Shown: one piece after another, positions 7,865 to 17,127 of the stretch
Layout of the letters: every line of letters begins with the position of its first letter
How positions within the stretch are numbered: the first letter of the stretch is position 1
Assembly: GCA_947623615.1 (NCBI GenBank)
Contig: CANQHH010000001.1
Span: 1-26,318, forward strand
Reading direction: 5' to 3'
Length of the DNA: 26,318 nt
DNA from: an uncultured Clostridia bacterium
GTDB taxonomy: Bacteria > Bacillota > Clostridia > TANB77 > CAG-508
Notes under the pieces: generated by a model
What the model saw: only the letters and a program-made list of their open reading frames with translations
Told to the model about the DNA's origin: nothing
The model's database searches: none
Translations under genes and position numbers: made by a program

Positions 7865-8212
7865 TTATTCTAGCCCGAAGCTTACTCCTAGTGCATTATT
7901 TAATTCATTCATTACATTTTCATCATCTATATGACCTATTTTCTCTCTTAACCTGCTTTTATCTATTGTTCTAATTTGCTCTGTTAAAATGATTGAATCT
8001 GATTTAAGTCCATTATTTTCTGAGCCAATCTCAATATGCGTTGGTAATTTTGCTTTACCAGTTTGAGATGTAATGGCAGCTGCAATAACAGTAGGACTAT
8101 GCCTATTTCCAACATCATTTTGTATTATTAATACTGGTCGTACTCCACCTTGTTCAGAACCAATAACCGGACTTAAATCTGCATAAAACATATCTCCTCT
8201 TCTTATTATCAT
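7865..8212 (-). CDS. mazF: MazF/EndoA-type endoribonuclease toxin
   Basis: A 115-residue PemK/MazF toxin, an mRNA interferase that cuts single-stranded RNA. It matches the EndoA (NdoA) type closely: MIIRRGDMFYADLSPVIGSE, then QGGVRPVLIIQNDVGN and PTVIAAAITSQ. Arg25 and Thr48, the catalytic residues known from Bacillus subtilis MazF, are both present. A GTG at 8221 is in frame but has no room for a ribosome binding site; the ATG at 8212 is 8 bases after AGGAG and gives the usual family length. No MazE/EndoAI antitoxin gene lies beside it: the next gene upstream is a membrane-anchored protein and the gap between them is about 80 bases. The antitoxin may be elsewhere, or the toxin is solitary. 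Confidence 0.95.
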   Translation of the reverse strand: MIIRRGDMFYADLSPVIGSEQGGVRPVLIIQNDVGNRHSPTVIAAAITSQTGKAKLPTHIEIGSENNGLKSDSIILTEQIRTIDKSRLREKIGHIDDENVMNELNNALGVSFGLE

Positions 8213-8295
8213 ATCCTTCACTCCTAATACTTCTATATTTTAAGGTTGATTTTTTGATATATTTTATTTATTAGTTGAAATACGACTTGGATTAT

Positions 8296-8961
8296 TTAGT
8301 ATAAACCATTTAGCGTTATCTCATTATATAATATGTAAACAAGATTTTTTTTGTTAATATCTTGTATAACTAATTTAGTTGGCTTTCCTGCATTTTTATC
8401 TATATATAGCGTTTTATTACATATATATTTATTATTCTGATTTTGTAAATTAACTTTCATTGTTACTATATCATTTTCTTCTTCTAAAGTAGTATTATTA
8501 CATTCTTTTCCGTTTTTATAATCCTGTATAAACGAATCTAACCACATATAATTGTCGACTGCAAAATTATAATTTTCATATACAGATGATAAATTTAATC
8601 TTGTATTATTTAATTTTAACGTATTATCCTTATATATTATTTCCATTCCTTCTATATTACTTGGCTCTAATACTGTTTGCTTTGATATTGTATCTTTTAT
8701 ATATTCCTGTTTAATTAAATATTTATTTGTATTTTTATTACTTTCAACCGTTACATCAATTGTCGCTTCATATGAACTAATATCTAAAATATATTTTTCA
8801 ATTTCCTCAATATTTTTGTTACTCATATTATTACCCAAATTTGAAATTTTATAATTATTTTTTAATAGAAATATCAAAATAATTATAATTACAATACAAA
8901 TTAAAGATACTAAAATCAAATTTCTTTTGTTTTTACCTGTATTTTGCTTATTTTTCATCAT
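8296..8961 (-). CDS. Membrane-anchored extracytoplasmic protein, possibly GerS-like
   Basis: A 221-residue protein with a Lys/Asn-rich N-terminus, one membrane helix at about residues 14-34 (ILVSLICIVIIIILIFLL) and an extracytoplasmic domain. There is no lipobox Cys. The domain has alternating strands such as SYEATIDVTVESN, YLIKQEYIKDT, NTLKLNNTRLNL and AGKPTKLVIQDINKKNLV. This pattern resembles the LolA/LppX fold of clostridial germination lipoprotein GerS and its relatives. Context adds some support: as I recall, in Clostridioides difficile gerS lies upstream of alr2 and the mazE-mazF genes, and here mazF follows directly. The missing lipobox and low sequence conservation keep this tentative. 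Start: ATG ATG after AAAGGCTGGA; either Met is possible. Confidence 0.6.
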   Translation of the reverse strand: MMKNKQNTGKNKRNLILVSLICIVIIIILIFLLKNNYKISNLGNNMSNKNIEEIEKYILDISSYEATIDVTVESNKNTNKYLIKQEYIKDTISKQTVLEPSNIEGMEIIYKDNTLKLNNTRLNLSSVYENYNFAVDNYMWLDSFIQDYKNGKECNNTTLEEENDIVTMKVNLQNQNNKYICNKTLYIDKNAGKPTKLVIQDINKKNLVYILYNEITLNGLY

Positions 8962-8996
8962 ATCCAGCCTTTCTGATTTTTGATTACCTATTCAAC

Positions 8997-9025
8997 AAAA
9001 AAAGAATAGTATTTATCACTATTCT
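8997..9025 (-). terminator. Rho-independent terminator of the minD-minE-rodA-dusB operon
   Basis: On the minus strand AGAATAGT (9018-9025) pairs with ACTATTCT (9003-9010) around a 7-base loop and is followed by seven T. It lies ten bases after the dusB stop codon. Confidence 0.85.
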
Positions 9026-9034
9026 AATTTTATT

Positions 9035-10006
<972 letters not shown>

Positions 10007-10019
10007 AATCTTTTCCTTT

Positions 10020-11126
10020 TTATTCAATAAATATTGCCTTCTGCCTTCTTCCAGATATGTTTAATAATAATCCTATCATTATAAAATTGCTAAGTAATGA
10101 ACTTCCTCCATAACTTACAAATGGTAATGGTATACCTGTTATAGGTAATAAGCCCATTGTCATTCCTATATTTTCTAACATGTGAAAGAAAAATATTCCT
10201 GCAATTCCCATAGCTATATATGAACCAACATCATCTTTTGCAGTTTTGGCAACATATATAGCCTTCGTTATGAGTAATACATATAAAAATATTATTCCTG
10301 CTGCAACTATAAACCCCATTTCCTCTCCAATTAAAGCAAATATGAAATCTGTTGTTTTTGGATACAAGAAACCTAACTGTGTTTGATTTCCTTTGAAAAG
10401 TCCCATTCCTAACAGCTGTCCTGAACCTATTGCAAGTTTTGACTGTATTATGTTGTATCCTGCTCCTCTAGGGTCTAAGTCTGGATTTAAAAATACGTCT
10501 ATTCTAGTTTTTGCATGTTCTGGCAATACAAATAAATACAATACTGGTACTAATACTATTACTAATATTATAGCTGGAATTATATATCTTTTTCTTAATC
10601 CTGCTACAAATAACATAAATACTAGTGCCATTATAAATGCCAACGCTGTTCCATAATCTGGTTGCTTTACTATTAATGCAACTGGAATTGCAAATACAAT
10701 AAATACTAAAATTAGTTTTAATATTTTATTTATTTCATCTCTTCCCTTATTTTGGATTCTGGATATCAGCCAAGCTAAAAATAAAACAACAACAACTTTT
10801 GCGAATTCTGCTGGCTGGAATGAAAGCGACCCTATGTCAAACCAACTGGTTGCACCATTAATAGCTTGCGTAAATAGAACTGCTACTAACAGGGCGAGTA
10901 TTATTCCATACAGTATTGGCGAAATTTTTACTATAGCTTCATAATCTATAAAAACAACAACAATAAGTACTGGTACACTTATTGCTATCCACATTATTTG
11001 CTTTTTTAGTTCTTCATAATCTGAATTTTTAGTTGCAGATGTTAATGCCACAAGACCTATTATTACTAATATTATTGTGCATATTAATATACTCCACTCT
11101 ATATTTTTAAGAATTTTTCTCTTCAT
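10020..11126 (-). CDS. rodA: Rod shape-determining SEDS protein RodA
   Basis: A 368-residue polytopic membrane protein of the SEDS family (RodA/FtsW/SpoVE), the peptidoglycan glycosyltransferase of the elongation machinery. About ten hydrophobic segments are visible. Family motifs include SFQPAEFAKVVVVLFLAW and the C-terminal GIPLPFVSYGGSSLLSNF signature. RodA is preferred over FtsW because it directly follows minD and minE, the usual arrangement in clostridia. Its ATG lies inside the end of minE (20-base overlap) with a GAGG site 6 bases upstream, so the two are translationally coupled. Confidence 0.93.
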   Translation of the reverse strand: MKRKILKNIEWSILICTIILVIIGLVALTSATKNSDYEELKKQIMWIAISVPVLIVVVFIDYEAIVKISPILYGIILALLVAVLFTQAINGATSWFDIGSLSFQPAEFAKVVVVLFLAWLISRIQNKGRDEINKILKLILVFIVFAIPVALIVKQPDYGTALAFIMALVFMLFVAGLRKRYIIPAIILVIVLVPVLYLFVLPEHAKTRIDVFLNPDLDPRGAGYNIIQSKLAIGSGQLLGMGLFKGNQTQLGFLYPKTTDFIFALIGEEMGFIVAAGIIFLYVLLITKAIYVAKTAKDDVGSYIAMGIAGIFFFHMLENIGMTMGLLPITGIPLPFVSYGGSSLLSNFIMIGLLLNISGRRQKAIFIE

Positions 11127-11640
11127 TCTTAACCTCTTCTTTATATTCTATATTTTCTTCTTTTGAATTATATTCATCTTGTACATCATCTATAATTGTA
11201 TAACCCTTATAACTTTTTACTTCATTTTTTATATCTTCTCTTACTTCTTCTGCATTATCAATTTTTATATTTTCTTCATTTAATGCATTTTCTTGATGAT
11301 GCTCCTCTTCCTCTTCTTTTGGCTTTGTATTAACATTTAGTTTTCTTGCATCATTTTTTATTGTTACAATTGGTATATTAGCATATAAGGCAGGGGCTCC
11401 AACAGTTCCATCTTCACCCGGCTTATTTGTCATTCTTACATCAATTGCTTCTTCATCTATATCTATATATTTTTTTATTACCTCTATTATTTCTTGTTTC
11501 ATCATTTCAAGAAAATCTGCAGATATATTAGCCCTATCTTGAGCCAATACTAAATGCAATCTTTCTTTAGCTGTACTTTTTGAGTTTTCTTTATCGTTTT
11601 TTCCAAATCTTTTAAAGAAATTTTTAACGTTTTCAAGCAT
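11107..11640 (-). CDS. minE: Cell division topological specificity factor MinE, with long acidic tail
   Basis: The first 100 or so residues are MinE: an N-terminal amphipathic membrane-targeting helix (MLENVKNFFKRF), the MinD-contact region KERLHLVLAQDRANIS, and the dimerisation beta-fold (IIEVIKKYIDIDEEAIDVRM, then the strand ALYANIPIV). MinE stimulates MinD ATPase and sets the division site. The total is 177 residues, about twice the usual 80-95. The additional 75 or so residues are Glu/Lys/Asn-rich and probably disordered, with a single conserved-looking hydrophobic patch SYKGYTIIDDVQDEY. The start has GGAGG, and the gap to minD is 18 bases. The extension overlaps the start of rodA. Confidence 0.93.
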   Translation of the reverse strand: MLENVKNFFKRFGKNDKENSKSTAKERLHLVLAQDRANISADFLEMMKQEIIEVIKKYIDIDEEAIDVRMTNKPGEDGTVGAPALYANIPIVTIKNDARKLNVNTKPKEEEEEHHQENALNEENIKIDNAEEVREDIKNEVKSYKGYTIIDDVQDEYNSKEENIEYKEEVKNEEKNS

Positions 11641-11658
11641 ATTTTACCTCCAATAGTA

Positions 11659-12459
11659 TTAATGTTTACCTTTTGAGAAAAAACTTTTTATTTTAGTAAC
11701 GAAACTCTCATCTTTTCCTGGAATATTCATCTCAACGTTTTCTCCTAGAATTCTCCTTGCTATTTCCATATAAGCTTTTCCAGATGGAGCTTTACTATTT
11801 GTTACAACTGGTTCTCCTTTATTTGTTTGAGTTATTATGTATTCATCATCTGGAACTACACCAATTAAATCTATTGATAATAAATCAACTATATCATCAA
11901 CATCCATCATTTCACCTTTTCTTACCATAGAAGGTCTTATCCTATTTATAACTAGTTCTGGATTTTTTATGTCAGATGCTTCTAATAACCCAACTATTCT
12001 ATCTGCATCTCTTATTGCAGAAATTTCTGCTGTGGTAACAACTACAGCTCTATTTGCTCCAGCAATTGCGTTTTTGAAGCCTTGTTCTATTCCTGCTGGA
12101 CAATCTATAAGTATATAATCAAATTCTTCTTTTAGTTTACCTATTAAGTCTTTCATTTGTTCTTCATTTACTGCACTTTTATCTCTTGTTTGAGCCGCTG
12201 GAAGTAAGAATAATTCTTTAAATCTTTTATCTTTTATTAAGGCTTGTCTTAATTTACATTTTTCTTCTACAACATCAACTATATCATAAACAATTCTATT
12301 TTCTAGTCCCATTACAACATCTAAGTTTCTTAAACCTATATCTGTATCTACTAACGCAATTTTTTTACCTCTTAAAGCAAGTGCTGCCCCTAGGTTTGCT
12401 GTTGTTGTCGTCTTTCCTACTCCACCTTTTCCGGACGTTATGACTATAACCTCTCCCAT
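11659..12459 (-). CDS. minD: Septum site-determining ATPase MinD
   Basis: A 266-residue ParA/MinD ATPase that binds the membrane in its ATP form and, with MinE, positions division. The deviant Walker A motif GKGGVGKTT is at residues 10-18, then LVDTDIGLRNLDVVMGLE (switch I region) and DYILIDCPAGIEQGF (Walker B/switch II). The C-terminus SFVTKIKSFFSKGKH is the amphipathic membrane-targeting helix. The length is normal. The start has a near-perfect AAGGAGGAG site. It is the first gene of an operon with minE, rodA and dusB. No minC is adjacent. Confidence 0.97.
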   Translation of the reverse strand: MGEVIVITSGKGGVGKTTTTANLGAALALRGKKIALVDTDIGLRNLDVVMGLENRIVYDIVDVVEEKCKLRQALIKDKRFKELFLLPAAQTRDKSAVNEEQMKDLIGKLKEEFDYILIDCPAGIEQGFKNAIAGANRAVVVTTAEISAIRDADRIVGLLEASDIKNPELVINRIRPSMVRKGEMMDVDDIVDLLSIDLIGVVPDDEYIITQTNKGEPVVTNSKAPSGKAYMEIARRILGENVEMNIPGKDESFVTKIKSFFSKGKH

Positions 12460-12541
12460 AAATTCTCCTCCTTGTTTGGTTTAAACAACTTTTTGCTATA
12501 TTTTTATTCTAATAATAAAAAGTGCATAATTAAACATATAT

Positions 12542-12570
12542 ATTATATACGCAAAACCTAAAAACGTCAA
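12542..12570 (-). promoter_or_regulatory. Sigma-A-type promoter for the minD operon
   Basis: TTGACG (12565-12570), a 17-base spacer and TATAAT (12542-12547) on the minus strand, 82 bases before the minD start. Confidence 0.8.
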
Positions 12571-12579
12571 TGTTTCTGC

Positions 12580-12622
12580 AAAAAAATATCCTAAAACTAT
12601 TTTTCAAGTTTTAGGATATTTT
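12580..12622. terminator. Strong Rho-independent terminator
   Basis: A perfect 16-bp stem, AAAATATCCTAAAACT (12583-12598) with AGTTTTAGGATATTTT (12607-12622), around an 8-base loop. On the minus strand it ends in a run of seven T and follows the glycine-rich protein gene, whose stop is at 12629. It sits directly upstream of the minD promoter and insulates the operon. Confidence 0.92.
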
Positions 12623-12628
12623 ATATTT

Positions 12629-15295
12629 TTAATTATAATTTGCACTATAAGTTGTTGCGCTCGAGCCTGCAATTGATACTGGTGTTATTTTTGCATAACC
12701 GTTTCCACTATGACCTGTTTCTGTTCCTCCTGATGTTGATTCAAATGATGTATCTCCTGCATAAGTTGCAGCTGATGTCAAATAATATTTAGTTGGAACT
12801 GAATATCCTGATGGGACATTTGAACTTGTGCTTGAAGTCCATACAAATCCTGAACCTCCACCGCCACCACGGTCATCATCTCCAGAACCGTCAGGTACCG
12901 TTCCTGAGCCACCGTACCAGCCTCCGCCTCCGGCGCCTCCGTATCCACTAGATTTATTAATTCCTGCACCTCCGAAGCCAAATCCTCCATAATAAGCTGT
13001 ATTGTCTGATGTCAAACTTGAGGTAGCTTGTGATGATGCATCATGTCCACTTACACCTGAACATGTTTGTGTTCCACCCTTTCCACAATAGTCACCATGT
13101 GCTGTGTAACTCTCGGTTGAAGAGCCTCCTGATGTTCCACCTCCATACATTCCTTTTTTACTAGATGAACCATCTGATCCTCCGCCACCTGCTACTATTA
13201 TTCTTGAAAGTAGAGATGATGAATTGTTCCAACTTCCTGATACCAATCTTATATCTGTGGCTCCACCGCCACCTTTATACCCATATCTATAGCCTCCGCC
13301 ATTATATCCTCCTGTTACAACTCCGCTCGTACTAGAACTTGAGCTTCCTCCAGCTCCTCCTACATAAACATACAACTTTGTTCCTTTTGTTAATGTTATT
13401 GTTCCTACTGAATAGCCACCCTTTCCACCATAACTTGATGATGAACGGTAACCACCTTGTGCTCCCCATACCTGTAATTTATACGTTCCATCTGCTGGAG
13501 CTGTATATGTTGAATAACTGCTTGGACTTGAATAAGTACTTGCACTTGCTGAAGTCACTACTATTGGAGCACTTATTGTTTCTATTGCATTATTTTGCAT
13601 ATCTACAGATAAGGTGTGTAAATAATATGTTCCTGCCGAGCTTGAAGATAATGATAATGTTTTAGTTGCAGAATTAATCTGACCTCCACTATAGTCTGAC
13701 GAACTTGTTCCTATATATCCACTTTTAGTATTATATACATATCTACATTTTGATAAATCTAAACTATCTTCATTATCAGCTTGTTCTACTATCGCACTTA
13801 TTGATTCTCCAGTTAATGCTGTTGTTTTAGCAACAGTGATTTTTACTGTTGGAGCAATTGCATCTGGTTTTAATTCTGGCTCTGGTTCATTTTCACTATT
13901 ATTTACGCTTGCAGTTGTTTTACTTTCTCCTCCACTTATTGTTACATCTACTGGTGTAATTTTTGCATAACCGTTTCCACTATGACCTGTTTCTGTTCCT
14001 CCTGATGGTGATGTAAATGATGTATTTCCTGCTTTTGTTGATGCATTTTTTAAATAATGTGAACTGTTCAAGGTACATCCTGATGGATATGAAGAAGCTG
14101 TTGATGATGTATATACATAGCCTGAGCCTCCGGCTCCTCCACTGGTGTCGCTACCATCATTTGAAGTTGCTGGTGAAGTACTTCCTCCGCTTAGTACCAC
14201 CACCATACCAGCCTCCGCCTCCTCCACCGCCATCATAAGCAGTGTGGGCTCCATAGCCAAATGATCCACCTGTTCCTGTAGTCGTTGCTGTTGCAACAGT
14301 AGACATTCCATCACTTGGGCCTCCACTTGTTCCTCCGCCGTATCCTGGCGTATCGCCAGAGTCTTCTCCTGCTCCGACCGTCCTCCTCCTGCAACTATAA
14401 CACGTGCATATAATGAAGTAGAACCTACTCGGATATCTGAAGCTCCTCCGCCTCCATTAGCTGGTTCACTAGAACTAGATGCCCATGCAGAGCCACCTCC
14501 GTTATATCCACCTTCCGCTTTTCCATTTTCTGAAAATTTTCCCATTCCTCCAACATACACATAAAGTTTTTGACCCTTTTTTAAAGTAATCTCTCCATAA
14601 GAATATCCTCCAAGACCACCATTGGCTGTGTCACTTGAATTACTAATTTGTTTTCCTCCACCTTGCGCTCCCCATACTTCCAACTTATATGTTCCGTCTG
14701 CTGGGGCTGTATACGTATAATATTTATTTGACTCACTATTTGCACTTGAATATGTTGTTGCACTTTTTGAAATTACCTCTATTGGACAACTTATCGTTTC
14801 TATTGCATTATTTTTTTTATCTACTGTTAATGTATGAATATAATATGTTCCTGATGATGACATCAATATTGTTAAAGATGTTTTTGCACTAGAAACTGCC
14901 CCGCCTGTATATTTATCTTCATCTGTTCCAATATATGAACTTTCTGTATTACATACATATCTACACCTTGTATAATCTATGTTATTCTCCTCGTCACTTT
15001 GTTCCACTGTTGCAATTACACTAGATCCAGCTAATACTGCTGACTTATTAACTGTGATTGTTGCTTTTGGTGCATTAAAATCACTTCCTTTTAACGATTG
15101 TTTTCTATAAATACTTTCTATATCTTCACTGCTCTTTTCATATGATTCTTTTATCTTAACTACGGTTTGTAATTGGCTCTGCCTTACAGCGTTAGATGTA
15201 AAATATAGTCCTGCTAAAACAAATAAAAATCCAATTAACACAATACACACATAAACAGCAATAGAAGCTTGTTCACCTTTAATATTCTTTTTCAT
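12629..15295 (-). CDS. Large surface protein with two Ig-like plus glycine-rich units
   Basis: An 888-residue protein. The N-terminus (MKKNIKGEQ, then a membrane helix at about residues 10-32 and a charged helix to 65) looks like a signal anchor or a pilin/TadE-type pseudopilin start. Two long homologous units follow, residues 75-449 and 481-873. Each has an Ig-like domain (VLAGSSVIATVEQSD / ALTGESISAIVEQAD; CRYVCNTESSYIG / CRYVYNTKSGYIG; SGTYYIHTLTVD / AGTYYLHTLSVD). Next comes a glycine-rich domain of the ALK/LTK-like type (YTAPADGTYKLEVWGAQGG, LYVYVGG, GGGGASDIR, IIVAGGGG, GGGWYGG). Both units end GHSGNGYAKITPV. No sortase motif is seen. Residues about 306-367 of unit 1 are read out of frame (see findings). 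The start has GGAGG 9 bases upstream. The role is probably surface exposed; ligand unknown. Confidence 0.85.
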   Translation of the reverse strand: MKKNIKGEQASIAVYVCIVLIGFLFVLAGLYFTSNAVRQSQLQTVVKIKESYEKSSEDIESIYRKQSLKGSDFNAPKATITVNKSAVLAGSSVIATVEQSDEENNIDYTRCRYVCNTESSYIGTDEDKYTGGAVSSAKTSLTILMSSSGTYYIHTLTVDKKNNAIETISCPIEVISKSATTYSSANSESNKYYTYTAPADGTYKLEVWGAQGGGKQISNSSDTANGGLGGYSYGEITLKKGQKLYVYVGGMGKFSENGKAEGGYNGGGSAWASSSSEPANGGGGASDIRVGSTSLYARVIVAGGGRSEQEKTLAIRQDTAEEQVEAQVMECLLLQQQRLQEQVDHLAMEPTLLMMAVEEAEAGMVVVLSGGSTSPATSNDGSDTSGGAGGSGYVYTSSTASSYPSGCTLNSSHYLKNASTKAGNTSFTSPSGGTETGHSGNGYAKITPVDVTISGGESKTTASVNNSENEPEPELKPDAIAPTVKITVAKTTALTGESISAIVEQADNEDSLDLSKCRYVYNTKSGYIGTSSSDYSGGQINSATKTLSLSSSSAGTYYLHTLSVDMQNNAIETISAPIVVTSASASTYSSPSSYSTYTAPADGTYKLQVWGAQGGYRSSSSYGGKGGYSVGTITLTKGTKLYVYVGGAGGSSSSSTSGVVTGGYNGGGYRYGYKGGGGATDIRLVSGSWNNSSSLLSRIIVAGGGGSDGSSSKKGMYGGGTSGGSSTESYTAHGDYCGKGGTQTCSGVSGHDASSQATSSLTSDNTAYYGGFGFGGAGINKSSGYGGAGGGGWYGGSGTVPDGSGDDDRGGGGGSGFVWTSSTSSNVPSGYSVPTKYYLTSAATYAGDTSFESTSGGTETGHSGNGYAKITPVSIAGSSATTYSANYN
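12677..13855 (-). repeat. Second Ig-like/glycine-rich unit of the surface protein
   Basis: About 390 residues homologous to 13949-15073, colinear throughout. The DNA of the two unit ends is nearly identical over roughly 55 bases (near 12678-12735 and 13950-14007), so the duplication is fairly recent or kept similar by conversion. Confidence 0.85.
13949..15073 (-). repeat. First Ig-like/glycine-rich unit of the surface protein
   Basis: About 375 residues homologous to 12677-13855. It contains the segment 14192-14380 that is read in a different frame from its counterpart. Confidence 0.85.
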
Positions 15296-15324
15296 TTGAT
15301 TTTTCCTCCATTATATCTATTTAT

Positions 15325-15353
15325 ATAATAATTAAAAAAACAATAATTGTCAA
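15325..15353 (-). promoter_or_regulatory. Promoter for the glycine-rich surface protein
   Basis: TTGACA (15348-15353), a 17-base spacer and TATTAT (15325-15330) on the minus strand; the -10 box is 29 bases before the start codon. Confidence 0.7.
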
Positions 15354-15423
15354 TAAATATTTTACCTATTTTGCATACTTTTATTCTAATTTTATACCAT
15401 TGCATTTTAATTTACAAGTACTT

Positions 15424-16680
15424 TTACAGAATAGTTTTTTCATTTTGTAATTTAATCCATTTTATTCTTTCTTCATGTAATATTTTTTTTAATCCAATTC
15501 CACCTGAAATATTATATTTTTCCATAATCATTTTTCCTGTTACTTCTTTTAAGCATTTTTTTCCTATTTTATCAAAATCTATTTTATCCAAAAATTTACC
15601 ATTTCTTGCTCTATCACACATTACAACTATTTTCATTCCATCTAAACCTAATTGCGATTTTCCTACTCTTTCTATAAATTCTACTTTCTTTTTTGCAGTC
15701 ATTTCATTAAATATTCCGCCTCTCATGTGTTCTTTGGCTGAAATTTTTCCACATGAAGTCCATAATTTAGGTATTTTTAGCCTTCTACCCATTTCTAGTA
15801 CTAATTTTTCACCTCTTTCTTCATGTCCATAATGATGTGGTAAAATATCTCGTGGTGTTGTTCCTTTTCCTAAATCATGTACTAAACAACTATATCTTAT
15901 TTCTAATTTGTCTGTCAGCTTAACTGAATTGTCTACTACCTGCATTGTATGGTTATAACTATCTCCTTCAGGATGATATTTTTCTGGTTGTATTTTTCCT
16001 ATTAAGTCAAATATTTCCTTAAAATGAACTTCTAATACGTCCGCTTCTCTCAGCACATTAAAAAATATAGATGGCTTATTGCTCGCTAATGCCTTTTTTA
16101 ATTCTATAAATACCCTTTCCACAGATAATGTTTTCAACTCGTTTTTTAGTAATTTCATTTGTCCTATGGTTTTATAATCTACTTTAAAATTTAACACAGA
16201 TGCAAAACGTGCCACTCTATATACTCTTAATGGATCTTCTGAAAATGCTTCTGTTGTATTTCTTATAATCTTTTCTTCTATATCTTTCTTGCCTCCAAAT
16301 GGATCTATTAATTCACCTGTAAGTATGTCTCGTGCCATGGAATTTATTGTTATATCTCTTCTTGCTAAATCCTGTTCTATTGTTATATCTTCATTTGTCT
16401 GTATTTCAAATTCTTTATGACCTAGTCCAATCTTTTTCTCTATTCTTGCCAATGCAATCTCTTTTCCATCCAAATCATATACTCCAAAACTTTTCCCTCT
16501 TTTTATCATAGTTGGAAACATAGTTTCAAATTTTTCTGCAGTTAAACCAGTTACGCAATAATCTTCATCTTTTCTTTCTCTTCCAATTATTTCGTCTCGT
16601 ACTGCTCCTCCAACTAAATAAAGTCGTCCTCCTGCCTTTTCTATCTTTTGCGCAATATTTTTCATTTTTTCATCACTCAA
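15424..16680 (-). CDS. cca: CCA-adding tRNA nucleotidyltransferase with HD domain
   Basis: A 418-residue class II nucleotidyltransferase that builds or repairs the tRNA 3' CCA end. Seen in order: RLYLVGGAVRDEIIG (residues 19-33) with the catalytic acidic pair in KDEDYCV (Asp38, Asp40), RRDITINSMA (107-116) with template residues, EDPLRVYRVARFA (148-160) and an HD domain with HPEGDSYNHTMQVVD and HDLGKG (His268, Asp269). This order matches the HD-containing bacterial Cca of about 410 residues. An open frame extends upstream to 16782, but the TTG at 16680 is 8 bases after GGAGG and gives the right length, so it is chosen. It follows the repeat-protein operon on the same strand. Confidence 0.9.
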   Translation of the reverse strand: MSDEKMKNIAQKIEKAGGRLYLVGGAVRDEIIGRERKDEDYCVTGLTAEKFETMFPTMIKRGKSFGVYDLDGKEIALARIEKKIGLGHKEFEIQTNEDITIEQDLARRDITINSMARDILTGELIDPFGGKKDIEEKIIRNTTEAFSEDPLRVYRVARFASVLNFKVDYKTIGQMKLLKNELKTLSVERVFIELKKALASNKPSIFFNVLREADVLEVHFKEIFDLIGKIQPEKYHPEGDSYNHTMQVVDNSVKLTDKLEIRYSCLVHDLGKGTTPRDILPHHYGHEERGEKLVLEMGRRLKIPKLWTSCGKISAKEHMRGGIFNEMTAKKKVEFIERVGKSQLGLDGMKIVVMCDRARNGKFLDKIDFDKIGKKCLKEVTGKMIMEKYNISGGIGLKKILHEERIKWIKLQNEKTIL

Positions 16681-16750
16681 TTTATATTCCTCCATATAAT
16701 CTTTATTTAACAAAAATACAGACCATCTTAAGATAGACTGTATTAAAAAA

Positions 16751-17098
16751 TTATATATTTTTTCGTTTTTTAAAAATATCATCTGGATTATATTTTTTGC
16801 GCTTTTCCATATCCATTTGCATTCTATCGTATTTTTGTTTAGCCAAAATTATTTTCCTTTGCTCATCAGTAGCCCAATAATCTCTAAACAGTATAGCTAT
16901 AATTGCTTTCGCCCTTTTTGAAACTCCCTGTTCGGTCAATGTTAATTCTGGATTATATTTAAATTTATATTCTTTATTTGCATTAGTTTCAAAAAGCTTT
17001 ATTTTACTTGCTGGTATTTTATTGTAATCTTCTAGCGGAATATGTTTTAATATTTCAAGCACTTCACTATAAGCATTAGCATATTCAATATCTACCAT
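16751..17098 (-). CDS. Small YNPDD-motif protein, unknown function
   Basis: A 115-residue soluble helical protein. It is clearly paralogous to the product of 23906-24361: both have an N-terminal AYxE helix, a KIP segment, AIIAILFRDYWATDE / ALIAMLNLQYWCEDE, and the closing motif KYNPDD(I/L)FK(K/N)+K. The YNPDD-F-K motif near the C-terminus looks like a short conserved interaction element. The start ATG has GGAGG 7 bases upstream. It follows the 132-residue degenerate-repeat protein by 29 bases and precedes cca. I do not recognise a named family. Confidence 0.78.
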   Translation of the reverse strand: MVDIEYANAYSEVLEILKHIPLEDYNKIPASKIKLFETNANKEYKFKYNPELTLTEQGVSKRAKAIIAILFRDYWATDEQRKIILAKQKYDRMQMDMEKRKKYNPDDIFKKRKNI

Positions 17099-17127
17099 CG
17101 GCTTACCTCCATAAATCAGCTTTTTAT

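Noticed and set aside
11659..12459. A minC gene next to minD
   Set aside because: Upstream of minD are only its promoter, a terminator and the surface protein gene; no MinC-like sequence is present in the window.
12778..12990. A 70-residue minus-strand frame inside the surface protein gene
   Set aside because: It is a shifted reading of the glycine-rich repeats (GGA/GGC read as GAG/GCG), the same kind of sequence as the out-of-frame segment of unit 1.
13339..14238. Leu/His/Tyr-rich plus-strand frames opposite the surface protein
   Set aside because: They have no ribosome binding sites and mirror the repetitive coding strand.
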